Below the pieces are notes generated by a model. That model did no database searches and was not told where the DNA came from. It saw nothing but the letters and a program-made list of their open reading frames with translations. Below, one piece after another: positions 47,167-58,051 of a DNA stretch of 64,000 bases; the stretch's first letter is position 1, and each line of letters starts with the position of its first letter. This stretch comes from Triglochin maritima. Lineage: Eukaryota; Streptophyta; Magnoliopsida; Alismatales; Juncaginaceae. The stretch covers positions 49,634,053 through 49,698,052 of the forward strand of contig OY821775.1 of assembly GCA_963682175.1 (NCBI GenBank), in the 5' to 3' direction. The translations under genes were made by a program, and so were the position numbers.

Positions 47167-49862
47167 ATGTTTAAGAACACATTCCAGTCGGGATTCCTCT
47201 CCATTCTTTACAGCCTCGGGTATTTACTACTTTCTCGTCAAAGTTTTTTTTTTATTTTTGAAAAAGTTTTGTTGATTTGGTGGTTTTTTTGTATTTTAGG
47301 AGTAAGCCTTTGCAGATATGGGATAAAGAAGGTAATTTTTCTCTTTTTTCTTCTTTAATTTGTGGGCGTTTCCATGTGTTTAGTTTAGTGTGTGATGTCT
47401 ATTTGCATGTTTTGTTATTTTTATTTGTTACTGCATCGATGTTAGTGGATTTTGGAAATATCGCATAGTATTGGAAAGAATTATAGGTGGTTTGTAAATT
47501 TATGTTATGTATGTTAGTTTGTTTGCATGTTTTATTGGATTTTGGGGAAATCGCATAGGTAGTTTATATGTTGAAATTAGTAGATTTCCACCCATTGAGG
47601 CTTTACCGTTTTAGTTATACAAAATTTGACCCTTTTTACAGATATGGGATAAAGAAGGCAAATCTTCTCCTTATTTAATTTAATGGGAGTTTCCGTGTTT
47701 TAGTTTAGTGTGTAATGTTTTTTTTTGCACGTTTTGTTAATTTTATATGTTACTGCACCAATGTTGGTGGATTTGGGGAAAATCGAGTAATTGGTGGGTT
47801 TTGACCCTTTGAGGTTTTGGTTGTTCAAAATTTGACCCTTTACGGATACGGGTTGAGAAGGTAAATCTTCTCCTTTTTTAAGTAATGGGAGTTTCCATGT
47901 TTTAATGTGTTAGTCTGTTTACATTTTTGTTCATTTTGTTTGTTACTGAACGAATCACGTAATTAGCATGGAAAAAAGAGCTACCTATTTGTATTTCGGA
48001 TGCTGTTCTGTAAGGTTGGGTTTGAAGACTGATGTAACCTGTGGATTATTGGCCCTGTGGCCTATGTGACTATATATGATGGTTTAACTTTATTCAAAGG
48101 TTATCTTAATGCAATATTGGTTCTAGTAGCTTGATACAATCATTGTTCGTATTTAAGTATGTTTCTTTATCTGTATATTTTATTCATTTAATTTGTTACT
48201 GCACCAATGTTCCTGATAGCATAAAGTTCTTTGTTCCTTTGATCGGGTCAGTGTTATGTAATTTGTTCTAGTGAATTTTCAAATGTTTGTCTTTCTGAGG
48301 TTCGAAGGTATTGAGTGGTGATGTGCTTTCGTGACGTTGGGTTTAAAGGTTGGCTTAACTTCTGGGGCAGTTGACCTTGTGTGTCCTAAGTGTCATGTTA
48401 CGTACTGACTTTATTCAAGAAGTTTTCTTTTCCGTCAAAATTACTTGCAATGTAGGATCAAGTAGCTTGATTGCTGCTGATCCTCGCTTGTTTAAGGATA
48501 TCACGTAGTTGTAGATATATGAAAGATTTGGTTCCTCCACACCCGAAAATGTCACATTGGCTGATGCAAGAAAGTAGTAGGTGAAACATTATATTCGTGA
48601 TTTGCAACCAAACAATGAGGTTTAAATTAAAAATGTTTTAGCTCCTACACGGTTATGTATAACTAAATCCAACAGCTTGAGCTGTCGCATCAAGTAACCT
48701 ACAAGTTATTTAGTCTTCTGGTAGGAAAAATGATTTCGGACAAGTTTGCTTGTAATTAGTGGTGAAAATTTCAAATTAATGGTCACCACAGGCCATGGCA
48801 TTATGCTTGCTAGCAGATCTTATTCACAACATGGATATTGGTTGAGTTTACAGAAGGTGCACAGTAGAATTCAAATGTTGTCTAGTTGTCTTATGTATCG
48901 GAATTTTGTTGGTTTTCGTAAAATTATTGGATCATTTTGTTCATCTTTAGTCTGCTGAATTCACATCAAGTTTCGGATTGTTGCAGTCACAAATGGCCAG
49001 ATAAAACGGTTGCAAGATGACGACATACAGTCAAATGTTTTAGAAATTGTGGGATCCAATGTGCAGTCAGCCTATATCACCTGCCCTGCAGATCCTGCTG
49101 CAACCCTTGGCATCAAGTTGCCATTTTTGGTCATGATTGTGAAGAATCTAAAGATGTATTTTACATTTGAGATTCAAGTGCTAGATGATAAGAATGTCCG
49201 TCGCCGCTTCAGAGCATCAAATTATCAAGTAAGATCCCTGATCACAAGATGTGGTGCAAATATGACTGTTGACTTCAATGAATTTTGTGAACTTACCATA
49301 CACTTGTGAATTTGCATTTATCTGAACTGACTTGCCCTACAATTTATAACAAATACGATCATTATTTTTCAACAAACTGCATTTGTGATTACCATCTGCT
49401 CTCAATATTGTTGAGTTTTCTTCTTGAAACATTGTTTGATCTCTACTTTTGAACATAGAGTGTTTCCTGCATGTTCTGTTAACAGGCAGTAACACGAGTA
49501 AAGCCATACATATGCACAATGCCCCTGCGCTTGGAAGAAGGATGGAATAATATCCAGTTGAATCTCACGGATCTTACAAGAAGAGCCTATGGTACAAACT
49601 ACGTAGAAACCTTGCGGGTTCAGGTCCATGCAAACTGCAGACTCAGAAGAATCTATTTCTCCGACAGACTCTATTCGGAGGAAGAACTTCCACCAGAATT
49701 CAAGCTATACCTTCCCATGCAGGTCATAATCTGATGTCAATATGTCATCTGAAGTTAATAATAGCATAACTTCCTCGTTTCGTACTTTTTAGATAAGTAC
49801 ATGTCCATGATGCTTGTACTTAACATCTTATATGAGCATTTTTATCACTGCAGAAGTCATAA
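47167..49862 (+). CDS. CFAP20: CFAP20 / BUG22 family protein
   Basis: Five exons in phase: 47167-47219, 47300-47331, 48987-49228, 49486-49722 and 49854-49862, encoding 190 aa. The sequence follows the highly conserved family throughout: [105 protein letters not shown] and [20 protein letters not shown]. The last exon holds only Lys, Ser and the stop, whereas other members usually end in a longer basic tail. In ciliated organisms the protein is an axonemal inner-junction component, but seed plants without cilia keep it, so a second role (nuclear or RNA-linked in published work on other eukaryotes) is likely. Intron 2 carries duplicated copies of the end of exon 2. Confidence 0.95.
47313..47870 (+). 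repeat. Tandem repeats in CFAP20 intron 2 including copies of the exon 2 3' end
   Basis: CAGATATGGGATAAAGAAGG at 47313 (real exon end and donor) recurs at 47639 (followed by CAAAT, donor GT changed to GC). It appears again at 47843 as CGGATACGGGTTGAGAAGG followed by TAAAT. Each copy is followed by related sequence (TCTTCTCCTT, GGGAGTTTCC, TGTTTTAGTTTAGTGTG, TTTTGTTA, GTTACTGCACCAATGTT). Three diverged units of about 200-330 bases. Confidence 0.8.
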
Positions 49863-50748
49863 ACTCGAAGAACGTTGGGTCCAACTCCGACGTGGTTCAT
49901 TTGCAGTTTTAGAAGATGAAAATTTTGCTGCAGTGTGGTTGTTTCCATCAAACAGATCGCAAGAGGAATTCTGTGCTTTATTTTTGCTTTTGAGCTTTTA
50001 AAATGAGTTCTCTTAATCTGTGTTTTTTGTTTGAATGTAGTTCATAGTGGTGTTCTCTATTGCTTGTAAAGAACTCTTTACTTCTCCATGTCAATGTTCA
50101 GGGACCCATAAGATTAGTACAATATCCAAATGTTTACATTTTATATCACTCTGAGGTGGCTTATTTGGATGATTACCAAACAGTTGGCAATTTAGTGCCA
50201 AATTCTGTAAAGTGCATTTTCTTTAGACTTTGGGTGATTTGGTTGGATTTTTCAATGTTTTTAACAAAGAAATATCTTATTTATATTCATTTTGTAATTT
50301 AATAAGGATTGTCGTAATGTACGTTTTTTCCTTTTCTTTTTGCAACGAGAGAGGAAATTTGCATTGCACTAATGGTTTAATGGCACTCCCATGATTGAAT
50401 CTGTAACCTATTTCATAAGAGCTACTCATTGTACCGGTTAATGTAAGTGTTCGATACTTCAATGTACTAATGTATTACTATGGAATTTATAGAAACATTA
50501 AATGCGAAAATAGATAAATATAGATGGATCAATGGCTTACGCCCATCCTATTGAAAAAATCATCTCGTATTATAGAAATCGAAGCTTCCAAATTCCAACC
50601 AATTTTAATAGTTATTTTTTCCCCAAACTGGAAATTACCATATTTAAAAAAAAAACAGCTGAGCCACCAAATCCAAGAGTTGAAACATGTGATTCTTTAG
50701 GTGTGTTTGGGGGATCCAACAAAGTGAGATGTTGTAGCTTTGTCTTAA
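49863..50748. other. 3' region of CFAP20 and spacer
   Basis: Contains the CFAP20 3' untranslated sequence and AT-rich DNA up to the MITE. The short open frames here show no family motif. Confidence 0.45.
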
Positions 50749-51273
50749 GAGCATCCTTAACGGCGCCCGAGCAGTTCCCGAACGCCCTGGTTTCTCTCTC
50801 AGCCACGTCAGTTTCTCTCTTCGCCACGTCAGCTCAAACCAACCCCCCTAAATTTTTCTTAACCACACCCAGAAACAACTCAAGCGTCCTACATTCTCTC
50901 CCATACACGTCATTTCGGAATCAATTCTAGGCAAAACACGAAAAATTATCAATAAATTCTAGAAAATATAAACAAATAAAAAACTTATTTTCATAAAAAA
51001 CAAAATTGAAAAAACGATTTTAATTGATTTTAAAAACATTTTCTAAACACAAAAACACAAAATAAAAAAAACTTAAAAAAAGTGACCAATGGTGGGGGGA
51101 CACGTGCCCCCCACCCAACACCTTTCCTAGGCCCCTGGGGCGGAATTTCGGGCGGAATTTTGCGCCCGAAATTCCGCCCCAGGCCCTGGTCTTGCATTTT
51201 TTTATATTAAAAACCGATGATGTGGCGGGTGGATTATGAGGGCACCCGATTTCTTCAATGGTTAAGGATGCTC
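50749..51273. mobile_element. PIF/Harbinger-type MITE
   Basis: Starts GAGCATCCTTAACGG and ends GGTTAAGGATGCTC, near-perfect inverted ends. Flanked by TAA on both sides (50746-50748 and 51274-51276), the 3-base target duplication of this superfamily. It has an AT-rich interior with a GC-rich palindrome (GGGCGGAATTT...AAATTCCGCCC, about 51150-51180). It encodes nothing. It lies between CFAP20 and MOC1, within 0.3 kb of the MOC1 start. Confidence 0.82.
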
Positions 51274-51577
51274 TAAGGGGTGAAGAAAAAAACTACAATG
51301 CAACAAATATTTATTATTAATTTTTAAAGTTGTTTGGAAATTTAAAACACGAATAAGATTACTAAGATCGGATCATTTGTCTTGACTATTTTATGACAAT
51401 TTGAAAAGAGATTTTCAGAAAAATTCAAAGAAAACAGTACAACTTCTCTGAAATTGTGAATTCTCAAGGCCTTAATTGCAAACTCCTCACAAAAAACATC
51501 TCCCTCCTTCCTCTACCATCCAAACCTTCGTCTCAAAATTTCAAAACAAAACCCCAAACCCTAAAATCCCCAAACCC

Positions 51578-54500
51578 ATGACGAACCTCCCTCTCCTCCG
51601 ACCGAATCACCGCCTCCTCCCGATCATCCCCACCCCCACAACCATCCGATGCGGGCTGAAGAGAGTTCTGGTGAAGGCGAAGTCTCCGGATCTCAAGGAG
51701 AAGTGGTTGGACTCTATTTCCTGCCCCTTTCCTCTCGTGGACGGGGCCGGAGGGTCGGGGCGAGGCGTGGAGTGGGTGGTGGGAGTCGATCCCGACGTCT
51801 CCGGGGCGTTGGCTTTGCTCAAGTGCGATGGGGAAGGGTGTTTTCCCCAGGTGTGGTGAGAAAGATTGGGTTTTTATTGATGGAAATTTGGATTTGGGTT
51901 TTGGGTCTTTCGTAGATTTGGGTTTGGTGCAGTGGGCTGTGTTGGGTTGTTTTTAGTGATGATGTCTATAACATGTTTGTGGATTTGTCTGAATGTGTTG
52001 TTTGGAATGTGGTTAATGTGTTCTCTGCTTTTGAATGAATTGAGGTTGTGCCTATTTTAGGTGTCTGATTTTCAACAAAAAAAAGAGATTCATGGTGTTT
52101 ATGGTATTGACCATAGGGTGTTTGTAGAACTTTTTTGATGTGCTGTGATGGAATGTGGTTGTTTTTTAATGAGTTTAGGTTGTCTGGTGTGACTTTTGTT
52201 AGATGGTTTTGCTCAAATTTGATGGTTTGGAGTGTTTGCTCGGAAATGTTGGTTGGAATATAGATTTAATTTATTGTTGGATGGTGTTTTTTCGAAGAAA
52301 ATTTGGATTTGGTGTATCAGGTTGTGTAAGGGGTGTTTTTTTGTTGTAATGCCTATAACATGTTTGTGAATTTGTTTGAATGTGTTATTAGGAAAAGTGG
52401 TTAATGTGTGCTCTGCTGTTGAATGAATTAGGTTGTACGAATTCGAGGAATGGTCAAGTCCGATGGTTAATTTGATGGTTTTCTATTTGGCTTTGCCAAA
52501 GTATTGTTTGGGTTGTTTGCCTCGGTTATGGGAACATGTTGGTTGGGAAAAAGATTTTATTTCAAATATTGGGTAGTAGTTGCTTTTATTTTTCTGAAGT
52601 GAAGTTGGTTTTTGGGTTTTGGGTCCCCTAGATTTTGGATTGGTTTTCATGTAGTGTGTAATCAAGTTTTTTGTGTAATGGGTTGTGATTTGGGATATTA
52701 TGTTAATAACTGTAATTGGTTGGTGAATTTGTCTGAATGCAGCTTTTGGAAAATTAATGGGTGCTATTCTTTTGAACGGATTGAGATTGTGACTATTTCA
52801 GGTATCTAATCTTCAAAAAAGAATGATACTCAAGGTGGTTATGGTATGCCCATAGGGTGTTTGTAGAATTGTTTTAATGTGCTTTGATGGATTGTGTTAT
52901 CACTTTTCTTGTATTATAGCTGACTAGCTGTTATGAGCAGGGGTATCTACTTGTTTCCGTATCGTCATCTGCACTAGACATTTTCACTGTACTTGATAAT
53001 TTCTTAAGGGGCCAACAAAATGCCGATTGTTTGGGACATTTTTCCTTGGTAGTTTAAGGAAACTAAAATTCACTTCTCTTTGGATTATCTAATTTGTGGT
53101 GGTCCTCAATGCAGGTATTTGACACTCCTCATTTACAAGTAGTTGTTGGTAAAAGAGCTCGAAAAAGGCCAGATGCAAGGGCTATTGTTCTGTTGCTTCA
53201 CTCTCTTCAGGCACCCCATGGTATGACACTGTCTGCTACTTCATATCTTAATATTGCACCATATCATGTCTGCGATTACACCTTAGCAAGCTGGCATTTG
53301 GTGTGACAGACCTTAATTCACCTGTGCTCTGTGTGACTAACTATATTTTGACTCTTTCAGAAGATGTCTGAGCCTTAAACATATATGTTTATGAAATATT
53401 GAAAGCAAAGCCAACTTGCACGACGTTGACAAAACCAGATTCAGTAGAATCAGATATTTTGTGAAATTTTGCGTTCTATTGGACTAAAAGAAGCCAAGAG
53501 TAGATTATGAAAGTGATTTGTATATATTATTGTTGTAAGTCTTGTAATGCAGTTGTTTTCTCTCAGACATTTATGACTTTGCAGGCCTACATAGACCCTA
53601 CATTCCTCCTGCACCATGTCTGAAAAGTGTTGTATGAAAGTTCGTACAAGGTTTAAAAATTGCTTTAGATCGGACTCCAAGCTCCTTGGGTGAAAGAAAT
53701 TAAAGCATCACTGCCATTAAGGAAAAACTGGGACTTTGACCAAAACATGTTACTATGTTAGCAAAGTCAAATTTTCGAGGAAGACTACACTTTACAAGCA
53801 GCTAGATTAAAAAGACCAGAAAAAACATGATGAATTACGTGTTCACTGACGAAAGAAGTGTAATATACGAAGTCCAATATATAAAAAAGCATTTGGTGTC
53901 TACTAAGTCAAGATTTGCACATTGAAGTTAAAGTAATACACTGGAGGGGTGTCTTGGTATCACACTTGTTTTAAGAGGGGCACGCAAACTAGCATTTGTT
54001 GACTCTTTTTCAGATGTGTACATTAAGTTAAAGTAAGTACATTAGTAGTTTCAGACATTAATATAAGAAGAAATTGCGTGATATTGGAAGATAGTAATTA
54101 GATCTTCTACCACGAAATTTTTTGTCAATATACTATAACAACAACAAAGTTTTTTATCCCAAACTAGTTGGGGTAGGCTAGAAATGAAATTCTAAGGAGT
54201 CACGGTTCAGGCACGTGAATCGCCTAAACCGTGACTCCTTAGAGTTTCATTTCTAGCCTACCCCAACTAGTTTGTGATAAAAGGCTTTGTTGTTGTTGTT
54301 GTAGTATATTGACAAAAAAATTCGTGGTGGAAGATCTAATTACTACCTTCCAATATCACACAATTTCTTCTTATATTAATGTCTGAAACTACTAATGTAC
54401 TTACTTTAACTTAATGTACACATCTGAAAAAGAGTCAACAAATGCTAGTTTGCGTGCCCCTCTTAAAACAAGTGTGATACCAAGACACCCCTCTAGTGTA

Positions 54501-55617
54501 TTACTTTAACTTAAATTGGAATTACTTGGATGGCACTTTTTTCATTCATTCTGGAGATTTGGCTACACGAGCTTCATTTGTCTTTGGAAAGTTCATTTTC
54601 TATATTTCTATCTCTGGTTGGTTGTCTGAATGTTCAATGGTATGATCATGGAGTATTAGAGTTATAGTTTGCTTGAATGTGATTTTGATCGAAAAGCTTT
54701 ATATTTTTCAGGAACCAGTGCCTACATTGAACAGTCGACTCCTTTTCCTAAGGATGGAAAACTGGTTGGTTTCTACAATAAATGACATTTGTTAGTACTT
54801 CTCCCGGATGCCGTGTGATATGCCTAAGTTCAATGAGATCCTTCCCTAGTGCATTTATATAGTGTTTTATATGTCGGAGTAGTTGAAATATGACATGTTT
54901 TTTGATGAAGGGCTGGTACAGTGGAGGATACTCATATGGATTGTGGGTGGGAATTTTAGTTGCATCAGGGTTCTCCGTTGTTCCCGTGCCATCTCGTGTT
55001 TGGAAGAATCAGTTCATGCTCTTCGGAAGTCTCTCAAATAAGGTATTCAAGCTTCCAATGCCCATATTGATTTTACTCCACAAAATGCCAATAGGGTGGT
55101 GCATTTTGCTTATTATCTAGCAAACTATCATTTATAAACATATTATTTTTTACTATATGCAATTGGTTCAAAAGAGCTTGGTTTTGAGTTCCTGATACTC
55201 GTTTAATCGTGAAACGGATTGGGTCCTCATTTTTAACATGACAACTTTCCGCAGGATGACAGCAGAAAAACAGCCGGTCTACTGTTTCCCTCTGCAGGGC
55301 CTTTACTTCAGCGGAAAAAAGATCACGGTAAGAACAAGGGGAACTTGATAACCACCTTGAAGAATAATATAATGAATTGGCTTTTGGATTGTGCCACTAT
55401 TTTCACATTCAAACAAATTTGTGTGATCGATCATCATTTGCAGTTGTTTTGCTTGAATAATATATGAATGGATTGTACGGTTACAGCCCTTTTGAAGTCC
55501 ATATCATTGCCTTCCACTGATGCAGGCCGTGCAGAGGCTCTTCTTATTGCTGCATACGGGAAAGGTTTAAAGGTACCCGATGAATCAAGTGATTCTGAAG
55601 ATCTACCAGAACCATAA
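51578..55617 (+). CDS. MOC1: MOC1, chloroplast Holliday-junction resolvase
   Basis: Six exons in phase: 51578-51850, 53115-53220, 54712-54764, 54911-55042, 55255-55327 and 55526-55617, giving 242 aa. A Pro/Arg-rich start ([20 protein letters not shown]) fits a plastid transit peptide. The RNase-H-fold core has the RuvC-type acidic residues: [14 protein letters not shown] (Asp71), [16 protein letters not shown] (Glu133), [13 protein letters not shown] (from Asp189) and [16 protein letters not shown] (Asp211, Glu216). [20 protein letters not shown] and [15 protein letters not shown] match the MOC1 family. The enzyme cuts four-way junctions so that plastid nucleoids can separate. The ATG at 51578 is the first Met in an open frame. 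Intron 1 holds diverged tandem repeats; intron 2 holds a 0.6-kb hairpin. Confidence 0.95.
51960..52830. repeat. Three diverged tandem units in MOC1 intron 1
   Basis: Related stretches begin near 51960, 52340 and 52690. Shared words are CTATAACATGTTTGTG, ATTTGT(C/T)TGAATG, GTGGTTAATGTGT, CTCTGCT(T/G)TTGAATGAATT and GGTGT(C/A)T(G/A)AT(T/C)TTCAA. Each is 350-380 bases from the next. All lie between the exon 1 donor (51851) and the exon 2 acceptor (53114). Confidence 0.7.
53925..54513. repeat. Long near-perfect hairpin in MOC1 intron 2
   Basis: The left arm (about 53925-54212) is the reverse complement of the right arm (54222-54513) over about 290 bases with only about a dozen differences. The loop is about nine bases (ACGTGAATC). 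The inner ~80 bases of each arm are the 3' tail of the LINE family seen at 14.8 kb (CCCCAACTAGTTTGTGATAA, TTG repeats). The outer ~200 bases of each arm are non-LINE flanking sequence, so the duplication copied flanks as well. It lies in sense-strand intron RNA of MOC1. Confidence 0.9.
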
Positions 55618-56324
55618 CACGCTCTTTCGAGAAGTTTAAATACTCTGCACAAGAGAAAATCGGCATCGTTCTCTCTATCATTGCTATTAGTGCCCAAGAA
55701 TAAAAGCTAGGGTCCAGTGAAGGTACCACCACCATCATAATTGGATCACAGCAGTACCACAATTTTATCGGTAGGACCCAATTGAATAACTCATTTGCAG
55801 GTATCATGCTTTCACCATTTTAGGGAATCTTAAGGCAGTAGTCCATTCTAAGAAATCTAAGGCACTAGTTCATTTAGGAAATTATGTTTTCATAACACAT
55901 GATTGTATCCAATTAACTTTATTAAAACGAGATACTCAAAATCTGTATATGTCAACTGTCTTGTCTAGTTATTACTAACAGCTCCTGCTTGAATACTTTG
56001 CCTTTCATGTTCAAACCCTAACAAGTTAGTGATCCTTTTCCTATTAGAAATTTGGTTTGAGTTTTGATCATTTCTTTCGATTGCATTAGAAAATGACAAG
56101 CCTAAGCTACAAGATGGTGCATCACGGAGTCATCTCAAGTGTGATTTCAAGGAAATAGATATCAAAAGATCAAGATTTATAAGCGTTCTATCAACATATT
56201 ATTGAATGCTTCTAATAAAATAAAAATAATCTTGAAGTTCCAAATCAAATGTTTACAGTACTATAAGGAAGTAAAACAAACAAGTATAGAAAAACAAAAA
56301 AAACAAATGGGAATCACATATATC
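55618..56324. other. Spacer between MOC1 and the CLE gene
   Basis: MOC1 3' untranslated sequence followed by AT-rich DNA. The end should also hold the 3' region of the convergent CLE gene. No other gene recognised. Confidence 0.45.
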
Positions 56325-56480
56325 CTATCTGTTGTGAAGGGGATTGGCTCCAGAGTGGACACTCCTCTTCTCATCACCAAATGATACCTTTGACCCAACA
56401 GCTCTAGGAAAGTTTCCCATCAGCAACAGAAGAACCAACACAGCCACATAAAACCAGGAAATCTGCTTTCTAAGACCCAT
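56325..56480 (-). CDS. Short CLE-type signalling peptide precursor
   Basis: A single-exon 51-aa frame. MGLRKQISWFYVAVLVLLLL and MGNFPRAVG form a typical signal peptide (residues 1-29 or so). Only about ten residues follow before the dodecapeptide RSVHSGANPLHN (39-50), one Arg, and the stop. The motif fits the CLE consensus R-x-V-x-S/T-G-x-N/D-P-L-H-N, with His instead of Pro at position 4 (as in the VHTG group) and Ala instead of the usual Pro at position 7. CLE peptides are secreted ligands of leucine-rich-repeat receptor kinases that control meristem and vascular cell fate. The precursor is unusually short, lacking the variable region of most members. An upstream in-frame ATG exists but would place the hydrophobic segment far from the N-terminus. 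The receptor cannot be predicted from sequence. Confidence 0.75.
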   Translation of the reverse strand: MGLRKQISWFYVAVLVLLLLMGNFPRAVGSKVSFGDEKRSVHSGANPLHNR

Positions 56481-56784
56481 TGAGAATGGATGTTTTGAGG
56501 GGATACCAATTTTCTGACTGCCCACTAAACAATGATATGGTACTGTCAACATGGTATGACTTGTTTTTTTGGATTTTGACCGTTTGGTGTTGAAATGGAG
56601 GACAAGAGTAAAACCAGTCAAGGTAGGCAAGGGGTTCTTGGATTAATTTAAGAGTATACATGTTTCCATTATTGCATACGAAGTTGTGTTTGTCGTTGTC
56701 CCTGAATTGGAGAACAATACATTGGTTTTGGGATTTGAAATGATTAGAGGAAAGCGTCTGTAAGAAAATACCTCTAATGGCCAA

Positions 56785-58051
56785 GTGGATTGCATACCAA
56801 GTTATTTTACTTTATTTTAAGAATGCCCAAAAGAAAATATTCTCAATGACCACATGATATGCATATTTGTTCCGTTACCTGTAATATGAGGTCATTTCAG
56901 TCAGGTTTGCTTGGGAGAAAAATATTAGAGTTTGTGTTTATTTTGCTAACCATCCTTGTACAATTTGGAACTTATATATTAATGAAACAGGATAGCAAAT
57001 ACGAAACACTCAGATCTGGTCTTGACAAAACATGGTAAATACTATACACCCAGTTCTGGTATGTGACATCTCTCTAGCTTTCTGCTTGTTTAGATAACAT
57101 TTTAGTTGGAATCCCATTTAATTAAGTGAAGTTATGACGGTGCATCAGAAACTTATTTAAATCAGTACAACCAGTAAAACTGTGGATCCGATTAAAACTT
57201 CTTGTCAAGCAGTAAATGCTCACAATAATACTACTTCACTTAATTCTGTATATGGTATTAGACGTACTACTTGGGTCACTCTCGATCTAAGACATACCAG
57301 TTGATATCTTTGGATTGGGATTAGTTTTTCAAACTATAAAGAATACTACTTTACTCAACTTGCAATACAATTGTGTTTACAGGGAATCTCATCGATTACA
57401 TGTAGGCTACTGGAGTTCTTCTCAAGTTAATAATTGAGCCAATAAGTACTTCCATCAAAGATACATTCCAAGTAATATCTTATTAAGTTTCATTAGGTGA
57501 TGATTGGATTTAATCTTTGAAGTTGGAGACAAATTACTCTTGAGAAATGGAAATTGCAGCTAGAATGCAGTCATATATAACTCATCAGTCATGACACAAC
57601 ACATGCTAACGTAATCTGATGGAGGCATCAAGAAGATTTGTACTTGAATTGCAACAAAAAAAGGACAATAAAAATATGGTAAATAAATTGTTGGTGGGGA
57701 AGACACTACAAAATTTACTATTGTTAGATAGCATAGTGAAAGATAAAAATGTTATCATTAGCACTTAGAAATGAGTACATAAATTAGGGGTTTTGATCTC
57801 AACTTAAAACCATAACCTAAAACAAGGTCATTCTCAATATAGCCGTTGAAACGGTAGGATGGAATTTGACCAAATGTGAAAGATAAATGATTTCATTAGA
57901 TCGATCATCTTGTGTGATAAATAAATAAGCACACGACAGAAGATCTCTACGAAATGATATAACATTAAGCTTCACACCTTAGCACCCATTCTAAAATATC
58001 ATTAACTCGCGTAGAATGGTAATGAACTTGTACATCACACATTACTGATGC
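56785..58051. other. Spacer between the CLE and TGA genes
   Basis: AT-rich, no gene recognised on either strand. It should contain the CLE promoter (on the minus strand, upstream of 56480) and the 3' region of the TGA gene. Confidence 0.45.

Noticed and set aside
54100..54320. Two separate LINE insertions in opposite orientation
   Set aside because: About 200 bases of non-LINE flank are also mirrored, so one inverted duplication explains the structure better than two insertions.
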